Positions 35,274 to 44,365 of a stretch of DNA of 64,000 nucleotides are shown piece by piece. The stretch comes from Pseudomonadota bacterium. Lineage in GTDB: Bacteria; Pseudomonadota; Alphaproteobacteria; Rhodospirillales; Magnetospirillaceae. The translations under genes were made by a program, and so were the position numbers. Each line of letters opens with the position of its first letter. Within the stretch, counting starts at the first letter, position 1. The notes under the pieces are model-generated. The model saw only the letters and a list, made by a program, of their open reading frames with translations, was not told the origin of the DNA and searched no databases. Location of the stretch: the NCBI GenBank assembly GCA_021793155.1, contig JAJYTF010000005.1, positions 162,195 through 226,194 on the forward strand, in the 5' to 3' direction.

Positions 35274-38200
35274 TCACGTCGTTGCAAGGGGATCCCTTTC
35301 CAGGACATCGGCCTGCCGAGCCTTTTGGGGTCGGCGTAACAGCCGGTACATGGTCGGCACGAACAGCAGCGTGGCAAAGGTGGCGAACAGCAGACCGCCG
35401 ATGACGGCACGAGCCAGCGGGGCGTTCTGTTCGCCGCCCTCACCGACGCCCAGGGCCATCGGAACCATCCCCAGGATCATCGCGCCGGCGGTCATCAGGA
35501 CGGGGCGCAGCCGGGTATTGCCGGCGGCCGCAGCGGCCTGCCGCGGGTCGTCGCCGGCCGACATCCGCTGGTTGGCGAAGGTCACTACCAGGATGCTGTT
35601 GGCGGTGGTCAGGCCGATGCACATCAGCGTGCCCATCAGCGCCGGAACGCTGAGATGGGTGCCGGTCAAATAGAGCATCCACATCACGCCGCTCAGGGCA
35701 AATGGAACCGCCATCAGGACAATGGCCGGATCAAGCCAGCTTTGGAAATTGATCACCAGGAACAGGTAGACCAGCACCACAGCCAGGGCCATGCCGGAAA
35801 ACAGGCCGGCATAGCTTTCCGCCATGGTCTCCACCTGCCCGCTCAATTCTGCCGTGATGGCCTCGGCGGGAGGCGGCTGGTCGGCCGCGATCACCTTGCG
35901 AATTTCCTCGGCCACCGAATTCAGGTCGCGGCCCTGGACGTCGGCATGAACGTCGAAGACGGGTCGGATATTCAGCTGGGACATCACCATCGGCGTGCTG
36001 CCGCGCCGAAATCGGGCCAGGTTCATCAGCATCTGCGGCGAGGTCCCGCGCCGCTCCGCCGTGACCGGTAACGTCCACAGATCATGGGTGCTGTCGATCC
36101 TGTAGGTCGGCATCTGGACGGCCAGCGGATAGCTCACGCCATTCTTCGGGTCGACCCAGAAATTGGGGGTGGTCTGCGCGCTGCCGTTGGTCGTCACCAG
36201 CACATTCGACGCCGTGGTCCGCTGGTCGAGGCCCATCTCGTTGGCCAGGGCCCGATCCACGTCCACATTCAGGGCGGGGGCGTCGGGCACCTGGAAAACA
36301 TGGGAATCGACAACCCCGCCGATCTTGCGGATGCCGCGAGCCAGCTTGGCCGCCAGTGCATAGGCCCGATCGTTGTCGGGGCCGGATACCCGGATGTCGA
36401 TGGGCGCGGGCTGGCCGAAATTGAGGACCTGGTCGACGATGTCCGCCGGCTGGAAGAAGAATTCCAATTGGGCGAAACGGCGCGGCAGATCATGGCGCAG
36501 GCGGGCCACCAGATCGGCCGTCGGCGTATGTTTCTGCTTGAGGGAGATCAGAATTTCGCCATCCATCGGACCGATGGTCGCCGAATCGCTGAGGGCGATG
36601 TTCATCCCGCTGTAAGGCAACCCGATATTGTCGAGCAGGGTGTCGATCTGCTGCTCCCCGACGATCTGGCGGATGGCCTGTTCCACTTCGGCGAAGGCGG
36701 CCTGCGTCTGCTCGATGCGTGTGCCCGCCGGCGCGCGCGCATGCAGCCGCATCTGGCCGGCGTCCACCTGCGGGAAAAAGTCGCGGCCGAGGAGAGGAAA
36801 CAAGAGCAGCGAAACGGCCATGAGGCCGAGGAAGAAGCCGACGCCCGCCGCCGGGCGGGACAGAACCCAGGCCAGGGTATCGCGGTAGGTGTCGCGGAAC
36901 CGATCAAATCCGCCGAGGAATCGGCGATGCACGGCCATCAACGGATTACCGGATCGTCCCACCTCCCGTTGCCCCTCTTCCCCTTGATGGCTGACGCCGG
37001 GCGATCGCATGAGATAGCGGAACAATACGGGCACCAGCGTGAACGACAGCCCCAGGCTGGCCACCAGGGACACGATCACCGACAGCGATAGGGGCGAGAA
37101 CAGATACTTGGCCGTTCCCTCGAGCAGAAACACGGGAACGAATACGATGCAGATGCACAGGGTGGCCAGCGAAGTGGGAACCCCTACTTCGCCGGCCCCG
37201 TCGATGATGGCGGCGACGAGAGGCTTGCCCAGGCCGACATGGCGTTCGATGTTCTCGATGACCACCGTGCCATTGTCCACCAGGATGCCGACGGCCAGCG
37301 CAAAACCGCCCAGAGTCATGGTATTCAGGGTCTGCCCGCCGACATACATGATCAGCAGGGCGGAGATGATCGACAGTGGAATCGACGCGAGGATGATCAG
37401 CGTCAGCCGCCAGTTCCCGAGAAACAGCAGGATCATCAGCGCGGTCAGGCCGGCCGCCATCATCCCGCCCATTTTCACACTGTTGAGCGACGCCTTGACG
37501 AACACCGACTGGTCGAACAGCGGCTTTACGGTCACGCCGCCGGGAAGCACCTTCTCGATGTCGGGCAGCGTCTTCCTGATTCCGTCGATCACCGCCAGCG
37601 TCGAGACGCCGCCGGTTTTGCGGATGGTGATCAGAGCACCTGGTCGGCCATCCACTGCGACCGAGTTCGTCTGCACCTGGTACCCGTCATGCACATGGGC
37701 GACGTCCCGCATGAACACGGTCTTGTCGTCGATCCGCGCGATGGGAAAGGCGTTGATCGCCTGAATTCCCCGCGGGCTGTTGTTCATGCTGAGCATGTAG
37801 TCCTTGGCGCCGATTTTGACGTCGCCGGCCGGAAGGATGACGTTCTGATTGAGCAGCGCGCGGGTGACGTCAGCCGGCGACAAGCCTCGGGCGGTCAGCG
37901 CCTGCTGGTCGAGGTCGGCCATGATGATGCGGGGTTTGCCGCCGTAGGGCTGGGGCACGTCCGCGCCGTGCACCACGGCAAGGTCGGGACGGATGATGTT
38001 CTGGCCGAGGTCGTTCAGCTTGGTGTCGGGCAGAGAATTGCTGGACAGGCTCAACTGGATGATCGGCACATCGGTCGCGCTATAGCGCAGGACCAGCGGT
38101 GGCGTAATGCCGGGGGGCAGGTATTTCAGCACCACCAGCGCGCTGCTGGCCACCTGCGACACCGCCCGGCTCACGTCCGCACCCTCATGCAGGAAGATCT

Positions 38201-38477
38201 TTTCGACTCCGACCCCGGTATAGGAGGTCGCCTCGATGCGCGAGATGTCGTCGACCAGCGCCGCCAGCGAACGCTCATGCAGGGATAGAATGCGGTTCTG
38301 GACATCCTCGGCGCTCATGCCGTTATAGGTCCAGACGACGCTGACGACCGGGATGTTGATTTCCGGGAAAATGTCGACGGGCATGCGCAACGCGGCGCCG
38401 ATGCCGAGGAGACAAACGAGCACCAGGCCGGCGGCGACGGTGTAGGGGCGTCTTAGTACGAAACCGACCAGCGACAT
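35274..38477 (-). CDS. RND efflux pump with D-to-N change in the proton relay
   Basis: The 1067-aa AcrB-type permease has the twelve-helix layout. In TM4, where AcrB has D407-D408 (VDDAIV), this protein reads ILVDNGTVVIEN, so the second aspartate is asparagine. In TM10 the AcrB lysine region reads LTTANSILVV, without lysine. The paralogues at 41089 and 44366 keep DD. If the alignment is right, proton coupling differs or the protein works another way. It is first in a pump-adaptor-channel operon and divergent from the response regulator at 38893. Confidence 0.88.
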   Translation of the reverse strand: MSLVGFVLRRPYTVAAGLVLVCLLGIGAALRMPVDIFPEINIPVVSVVWTYNGMSAEDVQNRILSLHERSLAALVDDISRIEATSYTGVGVEKIFLHEGADVSRAVSQVASSALVVLKYLPPGITPPLVLRYSATDVPIIQLSLSSNSLPDTKLNDLGQNIIRPDLAVVHGADVPQPYGGKPRIIMADLDQQALTARGLSPADVTRALLNQNVILPAGDVKIGAKDYMLSMNNSPRGIQAINAFPIARIDDKTVFMRDVAHVHDGYQVQTNSVAVDGRPGALITIRKTGGVSTLAVIDGIRKTLPDIEKVLPGGVTVKPLFDQSVFVKASLNSVKMGGMMAAGLTALMILLFLGNWRLTLIILASIPLSIISALLIMYVGGQTLNTMTLGGFALAVGILVDNGTVVIENIERHVGLGKPLVAAIIDGAGEVGVPTSLATLCICIVFVPVFLLEGTAKYLFSPLSLSVIVSLVASLGLSFTLVPVLFRYLMRSPGVSHQGEEGQREVGRSGNPLMAVHRRFLGGFDRFRDTYRDTLAWVLSRPAAGVGFFLGLMAVSLLLFPLLGRDFFPQVDAGQMRLHARAPAGTRIEQTQAAFAEVEQAIRQIVGEQQIDTLLDNIGLPYSGMNIALSDSATIGPMDGEILISLKQKHTPTADLVARLRHDLPRRFAQLEFFFQPADIVDQVLNFGQPAPIDIRVSGPDNDRAYALAAKLARGIRKIGGVVDSHVFQVPDAPALNVDVDRALANEMGLDQRTTASNVLVTTNGSAQTTPNFWVDPKNGVSYPLAVQMPTYRIDSTHDLWTLPVTAERRGTSPQMLMNLARFRRGSTPMVMSQLNIRPVFDVHADVQGRDLNSVAEEIRKVIAADQPPPAEAITAELSGQVETMAESYAGLFSGMALAVVLVYLFLVINFQSWLDPAIVLMAVPFALSGVMWMLYLTGTHLSVPALMGTLMCIGLTTANSILVVTFANQRMSAGDDPRQAAAAAGNTRLRPVLMTAGAMILGMVPMALGVGEGGEQNAPLARAVIGGLLFATFATLLFVPTMYRLLRRPQKARQADVLERDPLATT

Positions 38478-38892
38478 CGAGCGAATGTCTCCCGACCGCC
38501 TCTAATTCGGGACGCTGCCAGCGCAACAACCCTTTGCCAGAGCCAAGTCCGGCCGCGCTACCACGCGCCGCCCCGGAAACGCAAAAGCTTGCCGACACCT
38601 GCCGGGAGCAAGCCTGCATGTGGTGCTAAATTCGCTGTGCCACAATACTAAATCACATGCACTAGCACCGGTTTCATACAGCGCCTCGCACTAAACCAGA
38701 ATGCATGGATGCCTGGCCCGCGTCAAGGATGCCGGGCTGCCGGCCCACCCCATCCGATGCCAAGGGAACAGCATCGGGGTTTATGAGTAAATTTTAATGC
38801 TGGACTCATGACGTTCTCATCTAGACTGTATTAGAAACCGCCTCGCTGGCACTAGGCGTCGATCCGAAGCTGGCCGAAGACGAGGAGGTTAG
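38478..38892. promoter_or_regulatory. Divergent promoter region of two efflux loci
   Basis: The 415 bp between the pump at 35274 and the response regulator hold AT-rich DNA toward the regulator. ATGAGT at 38783-38788 pairs with ACTCAT at 38804-38809, flanking TAAATTTTAATG (38788-38799). The latter 12-mer also occurs upstream of porin genes at 52000. No gene is seen. Confidence 0.45.
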
Positions 38893-39573
38893 ATGCGCAT
38901 CCTGATCGTCGAAGATGAACGGAAGCTCGCAGGCATCCTTATGCGGAGCCTGAAAGGAGAGGGCTATGCCGTCGATTCGGCGGAGACGGTGGCTGAGGCG
39001 GTCGAACTCTCGCAGGCTGTTCATTACGATTTGATTGTACTTGATCTTCTTCTGCCCGACAGTTCCGGCACAAGCTTTCTCCGAAACCTTCGCCAACAGC
39101 AGCAGGATGTGCCCGTTCTCGTTCTGACGGCACGCACCGACATCGAGGCGAAGGTGGAGAACTTCGAGGCGGGCGCCGACGACTATCTGACGAAGCCGTT
39201 CGCCTTTGCAGAACTGCTGATGCGCGTGCGCGCCTTGTTGCGCCGGGGTCCGGTGGTGCAGAAGAACGTGCTCAAAATGGCCGATCTGGAACTGGACCGG
39301 CTGACCCGCCAGGTGCGCCGCGGCGGCCAGCGCATCGAACTCAGCCCCAAAGAATACTCGTTGCTGGAGTATCTGCTGCTCAATCCCGGGCGTGTGCTTT
39401 CCCGCTCGATGATCATCGACCGGGTGTGGGATCATTCCTTCGAAGGTTTCACCAACATCGTCGACGTCTACGTCCGCCAGCTTCGCAAGAAGGTGGATGA
39501 AACCTATGAACCGAAGCTGATCCGCACTGTCCGCGGGCTGGGCTATTCGATCGATCTGGAAGCTGGCCAGTGA
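38893..39573 (+). CDS. OmpR-family response regulator
   Basis: The 226-aa protein has a receiver domain (VEDERKL, phospho-acceptor in IVLDLLLPDSSG, lysine in LTKPF). A winged-helix domain follows (ELSPKEYSLLEYLL, then FTNIVDVYVRQLRKKVD). It is coupled to the kinase gene by a GTGA overlap, followed by the pump genes at 41089. It probably controls the RND-RND-adaptor-channel operon and perhaps the divergent operon too, as BaeSR does for mdtABC. Similar receivers in the heavy-metal or QseB group respond to metals or cations, but the signal here is not visible. Confidence 0.9.
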   Translation: MRILIVEDERKLAGILMRSLKGEGYAVDSAETVAEAVELSQAVHYDLIVLDLLLPDSSGTSFLRNLRQQQQDVPVLVLTARTDIEAKVENFEAGADDYLTKPFAFAELLMRVRALLRRGPVVQKNVLKMADLELDRLTRQVRRGGQRIELSPKEYSLLEYLLLNPGRVLSRSMIIDRVWDHSFEGFTNIVDVYVRQLRKKVDETYEPKLIRTVRGLGYSIDLEAGQ

Positions 39574-41039
39574 ACCGGCGCTCCCTCACCTTCCGGTTGG
39601 TCGCCTGGTATTGCGCCCTTTTGCTGCTGTTGGGGATGGGGTTCGCCGCCTATACCTATACCGATTTCGAACGCTATGTCCGCACCAGCACCAAGGCGAC
39701 ACTGGTGGCGCGGGCCGATACCATCCGCGCCATCGCCAGCACCGCTCTGGACGACCGGGCCGCCTTGCCCCCCCTGATTGAGCAGCGCTTCGCTCCGGAA
39801 TTGAGGGCGCGCTTCATCCGGGTGACCGTCAATGGCCAGGTGGCATACGTGTCCGGGCCGCCGGCCGAGCACGATTTCGACCCTGCGGCCATCCCGCCCC
39901 CGGCGGCAGTCAAGACGCCGAGGCTGGAACGGCTTGGTCGCCTGATTCTTTACGTTCATTCCTACAAGCTGGCCGACGGCAGGACCCTTACCGTCGAGAC
40001 CGGCGAAGCCACCGGGATGATGCGAGCGATTGAGAAGGGTCTTGCCGTATCCATGCTGTTCGGACTGCCGGTTCTTCTCATCCTGGCAACCGGCGGTGGC
40101 TACGTCCTGGTCCGCCGGGCGCTGACTCCGGTGGAAAGCATGATCAAGGCGGCCGAGGCGCTGACCTTCAACAGCCCGCACAACCGTCTGCCACCCACCG
40201 GCACCGGCGACCGGATCGAGGCGCTCGGTCAGGCACTGAACCGGATGCTCGAACGTCTGGACAACGCCTATCAGCACGCCAGCAGGTTCTCGGCCGATGC
40301 CGCCCACGAGATCGGAACGCCGCTCAGCATCATGCGCGGCGAGATGGAGCTGCTGGCCACCCGCCGCGACCTGCCGCCCGACGTGCAGGCCGCTTTAGGC
40401 AGCACGCTGGATGAAGCCGTCCGGCTCAGCCAGATCGTGGAAAACCTGATGGCCCTGTCGCGGCTCGAGAGCATCGGCGGCAAGCGTACCCACAAGGCGG
40501 TGGATTTGACGGGCCTTGCCGACGAGACCATCGACCAGATGCGTTTGCTGGCCGAGGATAAGAACATCCGGCTGGACGGCCCCAGCGGGCCGGCCGTAGT
40601 TGTCCTGGGAGACCGCAACCGGTTGAAACAGGTATTGGTCAACCTGCTCGACAACGCGACCAAATATACCCCGTCGGGCGGGCGCGTGACGGTAACCGTG
40701 GAGGGCACCGGCACCAACGCCGTCCTTACCGTCGCCGATACCGGCATCGGTATCGCTCCCGAGCATCAGGACCTGATCTTCGACCGATTTTTCCGGGTCG
40801 CGACCGACCGAGGGGAAAGCGGGGCAGGTCTGGGTCTGGCCATCGTCAAGTCGATCTGCGTCGCCCATGGCGGCCGAGTCTCGGTCAGCAGCGCGCCCGG
40901 CCAAGGCAGCCGCTTTTCGGTCGAGCTACCTTTGGCTTCGAGCGCCGACCTCGGCGAGGGCCGAACCACGCCGTCGGCAACCAGCCCCTCGGTGCCTAGA
41001 ATGATTGACAGGCTGGTTCTGGCAGGCCGGACTGCCTGA
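39570..41039 (+). CDS. Sensor histidine kinase, QseC/CusS-like
   Basis: The 489-aa kinase has two membrane helices (about 8-30 and 160-183) around a ~130-residue periplasmic loop. A HAMP domain, a HisKA box with phospho-acceptor in ADAAHEIGTPLS and an ATPase domain (NLLDNATKYTP, DTGIGI, GAGLGLAIV) follow. It starts at a GTG overlapping the regulator's stop. The loop has no recognised ligand fold or Cys/Met/His cluster. It probably phosphorylates the regulator at 38893, and its own transcript reads toward the pump genes 49 bp downstream. Confidence 0.9.
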   Translation: MNRRSLTFRLVAWYCALLLLLGMGFAAYTYTDFERYVRTSTKATLVARADTIRAIASTALDDRAALPPLIEQRFAPELRARFIRVTVNGQVAYVSGPPAEHDFDPAAIPPPAAVKTPRLERLGRLILYVHSYKLADGRTLTVETGEATGMMRAIEKGLAVSMLFGLPVLLILATGGGYVLVRRALTPVESMIKAAEALTFNSPHNRLPPTGTGDRIEALGQALNRMLERLDNAYQHASRFSADAAHEIGTPLSIMRGEMELLATRRDLPPDVQAALGSTLDEAVRLSQIVENLMALSRLESIGGKRTHKAVDLTGLADETIDQMRLLAEDKNIRLDGPSGPAVVVLGDRNRLKQVLVNLLDNATKYTPSGGRVTVTVEGTGTNAVLTVADTGIGIAPEHQDLIFDRFFRVATDRGESGAGLGLAIVKSICVAHGGRVSVSSAPGQGSRFSVELPLASSADLGEGRTTPSATSPSVPRMIDRLVLAGRTA

Positions 41040-41088
41040 CTGAATTCAATTTGCCCAGGTAATAGAATAGAGTATTTGGAGATCAAGA

Positions 41089-44000
41089 ATGTGGATCGTC
41101 AATATCGCCCTGCGGCGCCCCTACACCTTTATCGTGCTGGGCTTCTTGATTTCCATATTCGGGGTCCTCGCTATTCTGAAGACGCCTGTTGATATTTTCC
41201 CGAATATCAACATCCCGGTGGTCAGTGTCGTCTGGACCTACAACGGCATGCTGCCGGACGACATGTCGGGCCGGGTGATCTATTACTACGAACGCACGCT
41301 GACCAGCCAGGTCAACGACATCGAGCACCTGGAATCCCAATCGCTGCCGGGCTACGGCGTGGTCAAGATCTTCTTCCAGCCCAGCGTCAACATCAACGCC
41401 GCCCTGGCCCAGGTCACCGCCGCCTCGCAGACGGTGCTGAAACTGCTGCCGCCCGGCATTACGCCGCCCTATGTGCTGAGCTACAACGCCTCGACGGTGC
41501 CGATCCTGCAGCTGGCGCTGGCGGCCAAGGGCTTGAGCGAGCAGCAGATCTTCGACCAGGGCCAGAACTTCATCCGCCCGCAGCTGGCCACCGTCGCCGG
41601 TGCGGCCATTCCCTCGCCCTATGGCGGCAAGATCCTCCAGGTGCAGGTGGACCTCGACCTGCACGCCCTGCAGGCCAACCATCTGTCGGCCCAGGACGTG
41701 GTGAGCGCCATCTCGGCACAAAACCTCATCCTCCCGGCCGGCACGGAAAAGATCGGCAGATTCGAATATGACGTGGAGCTGAACGCCAGCCCAAAGCTCA
41801 TCGATCGACTGAACGACCTGCCGGTCAAGACGGTCAACGGCACCGTCATCTACGTCCATGATGTGGCCTATGTGCACGAGGGCAGCCCACCGCAGACCAA
41901 CATGGTGCGGGTGAACGGCAGCCATGCGGTACTGATGACCGTGCAGAAGGCGGGTTCGGTGTCGACCCTCGACATCATCCGCGAAGTCAAGGAGCGCTTG
42001 CCGAAAATCGCCGAATCGCTGCCCGACGCGCTGAAACTCAACCTTGTCGGTGACCAGTCTCTGTTCGTCAAGGCGGCAGTGTCGGGCGTCATCCGCGAAG
42101 CGATCACCGCCGCCGCCCTGACCGGCCTGATGATCCTGCTGTTCCTGGGGTCTTGGCGCTCGACCCTGATCATCACGATCTCGATCCCGCTTTCAATCCT
42201 GTCCTCGATCATCGTCCTGTCGGCGCTGGGCGAGACCATCAACATCATGACCTTGGGCGGCATGGCGCTTGCCGTCGGCATCCTGGTGGACGACGCCACC
42301 GTCGCTATCGAAAACATCAACTGGCATCTGGAACAAGGCAAGCCGGTGGAACCGGCGATCCTCGATGGTGCCCAGCAGATCGCCGTGCCGGCCCTGGTGG
42401 CGACGCTGTGCATCTGCATCGTCTTCGTGCCGATGTTCTTCCTGACCGGCGTGGCGCGCTATCTGTTCGTCCCGTTGGGCGAGGCCGTGGTGTTCGCCAT
42501 GCTGGCCTCCTACATCCTGTCGCGCACCCTGGTGCCGACCTTGGCCAAGTACTGGCTGCGCCCCCACACCGGCCACCACGGCGAAGGCCATCAGCCGCCC
42601 TCGCGCAATCCGCTGGTCCGCCTCCAGCGCGGCTTCGAGCATAATTTCGAGCGGCTGCGCCATCATTATTTCGGACTGCTCAAGCTGGCGCTGGCCAACC
42701 GCAGGCGCTTCCTCATCGGCTTCCTGGCCTTCGTCTTCGTGTCCTTCGGCCTGGCGCCGTGGCTGGGCAGCAACTTCTTCCCCTCGGTCGATGCCGGACA
42801 GATCAAGCTTCACGTCCGCGCCCAGACGGGAACCCGCATCGAGGAGACCGCCAAGCTGTGCGACGAGGTGGAGAACGCCATCAAGGAGATCATTCCGCCA
42901 AATGAACTCGACTCCATGGTCGACAACATCGGGCTGCCCATCTCGGGCATCAACATGGCCTACAGCAATTCCGCCCCGATCGGGCCTGAGGATGCCGATA
43001 TTCTGATCAGCCTGAAAGAAGATCACCATCCGACGAAGGAGTATGTGCATCGCCTGCGCGATGTGCTGCCCCGCCAATTCCCCGGAAGCGATTTTGCCTT
43101 CCTGCCGGCCGATATCGTCTCGCAGATCCTCAACTTCGGCCTGCCGGCCCCCATCGACGTGCAGGTCATCGGCAACAACATCGACGCCAACCGCGCCTAT
43201 GCCGACGACCTGTTGAACCGCATCCGGACCATCGCCGGCATCGCGGACCTGCGCGTGCAGCAGGCATTCGACCAGCCGCAAATCAACGTCAAGGTGGATC
43301 GGTCGCTTGCCGGCCAGGTTGGCCTGACGGAAAAGGACGTCGCTTCCAGCCTGCTCATCTCGCTGGCCGGCAGCGGCCAGATCGCCCCCACGTTCTGGCT
43401 CAATCCTGACAACGGCGTCTCCTACCCGATCGTCGCGCAGATGCCGCAGCATCGGATCGATACTCTTTCCGACCTTGAAAATCTGCCCATTACCGCCAAG
43501 GGCACGCGGCAGCTCCTGGGCGGCCTGGCATCCATCAGCCGCAGTCCGGCTTCGGGCGTCGTCTCGCATTACAATGTACAACCGGTGATCGACCTGTTCG
43601 GTTCGGTACAGGGCCGGGACCTCGGGGCTGTGGCGACGGACATTCGCAAGGTAATGCACGATACCGCCAGCCAACTGCCCAAGGGATCCACCGTGGTCCT
43701 GCGCGGCCAGGTCCAGACGATGGATAAATCCTTTATCGGCCTTTACGGCGGATTGGCTTTCGCCATCGTCCTGGTCTATCTTTTGGTGGTCGTCAACTTC
43801 CAGTCCTGGCTCGATCCGTTTATCATCGTGACCACGCTGCCGGCGGCACTAGCCGGTATCGTGTGGATGCTGTTTGCTACCCACACCACGCTGTCGGTGC
43901 CGGCATTGACTGGCGCCATCATGTGCATGGGCGTGGCCACCGCCAACAGCATCCTGGTGGTCAGCTTCGCCCGGGAACGCATGTCCGAGGGCTGTGACGC

Positions 44001-44283
44001 GGTAACTGCGGCACTCGAAGCGGGCTTTACCCGCTTCCGGCCGGTGTTGATGACCGCACTGGCCATGCTGATCGGCATGATCCCGATGGCTTTGGGCCTG
44101 GGAGACGGCGGTGAGCAGAACGCCCCGCTGGGGCGTGCGGTGATCGGCGGGCTGATGTTCGCCACCGTTTCCACCTTGCTATTCGTACCGACGGTGTTCG
44201 CCTTCCTTCATTCGCTGGGCGGCACCAAGGCGCAAAAGGATGCATCCGGTGAGGCCGCCCCTATACCAGAGGTTTCACATTGA
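41089..44283 (+). CDS. RND efflux pump permease, first of a tandem pair
   Basis: The 1064-aa AcrB-type permease keeps the TM4 aspartate pair (ILVDDATVAIEN); the TM10 site reads VATANSILVV. Overall it strongly resembles the next gene, including 388 bp (41259-41646) almost identical in DNA to 44539-44926. It lies 49 bp after the kinase gene, preceded by a ribosome site TTGGAGA. In mdtABC-like systems two different RND subunits form a mixed trimer; whether this pair does is unknown. Confidence 0.92.
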   Translation: MWIVNIALRRPYTFIVLGFLISIFGVLAILKTPVDIFPNINIPVVSVVWTYNGMLPDDMSGRVIYYYERTLTSQVNDIEHLESQSLPGYGVVKIFFQPSVNINAALAQVTAASQTVLKLLPPGITPPYVLSYNASTVPILQLALAAKGLSEQQIFDQGQNFIRPQLATVAGAAIPSPYGGKILQVQVDLDLHALQANHLSAQDVVSAISAQNLILPAGTEKIGRFEYDVELNASPKLIDRLNDLPVKTVNGTVIYVHDVAYVHEGSPPQTNMVRVNGSHAVLMTVQKAGSVSTLDIIREVKERLPKIAESLPDALKLNLVGDQSLFVKAAVSGVIREAITAAALTGLMILLFLGSWRSTLIITISIPLSILSSIIVLSALGETINIMTLGGMALAVGILVDDATVAIENINWHLEQGKPVEPAILDGAQQIAVPALVATLCICIVFVPMFFLTGVARYLFVPLGEAVVFAMLASYILSRTLVPTLAKYWLRPHTGHHGEGHQPPSRNPLVRLQRGFEHNFERLRHHYFGLLKLALANRRRFLIGFLAFVFVSFGLAPWLGSNFFPSVDAGQIKLHVRAQTGTRIEETAKLCDEVENAIKEIIPPNELDSMVDNIGLPISGINMAYSNSAPIGPEDADILISLKEDHHPTKEYVHRLRDVLPRQFPGSDFAFLPADIVSQILNFGLPAPIDVQVIGNNIDANRAYADDLLNRIRTIAGIADLRVQQAFDQPQINVKVDRSLAGQVGLTEKDVASSLLISLAGSGQIAPTFWLNPDNGVSYPIVAQMPQHRIDTLSDLENLPITAKGTRQLLGGLASISRSPASGVVSHYNVQPVIDLFGSVQGRDLGAVATDIRKVMHDTASQLPKGSTVVLRGQVQTMDKSFIGLYGGLAFAIVLVYLLVVVNFQSWLDPFIIVTTLPAALAGIVWMLFATHTTLSVPALTGAIMCMGVATANSILVVSFARERMSEGCDAVTAALEAGFTRFRPVLMTALAMLIGMIPMALGLGDGGEQNAPLGRAVIGGLMFATVSTLLFVPTVFAFLHSLGGTKAQKDASGEAAPIPEVSH

Positions 44284-44365
44284 TATGGAATCATTGCCTC
44301 ATAAGCCCAAAAAAATATATCAAGCAGAACGATTCTAAGGTCGGGAAGCGTTCGGAGAAGAGTAT

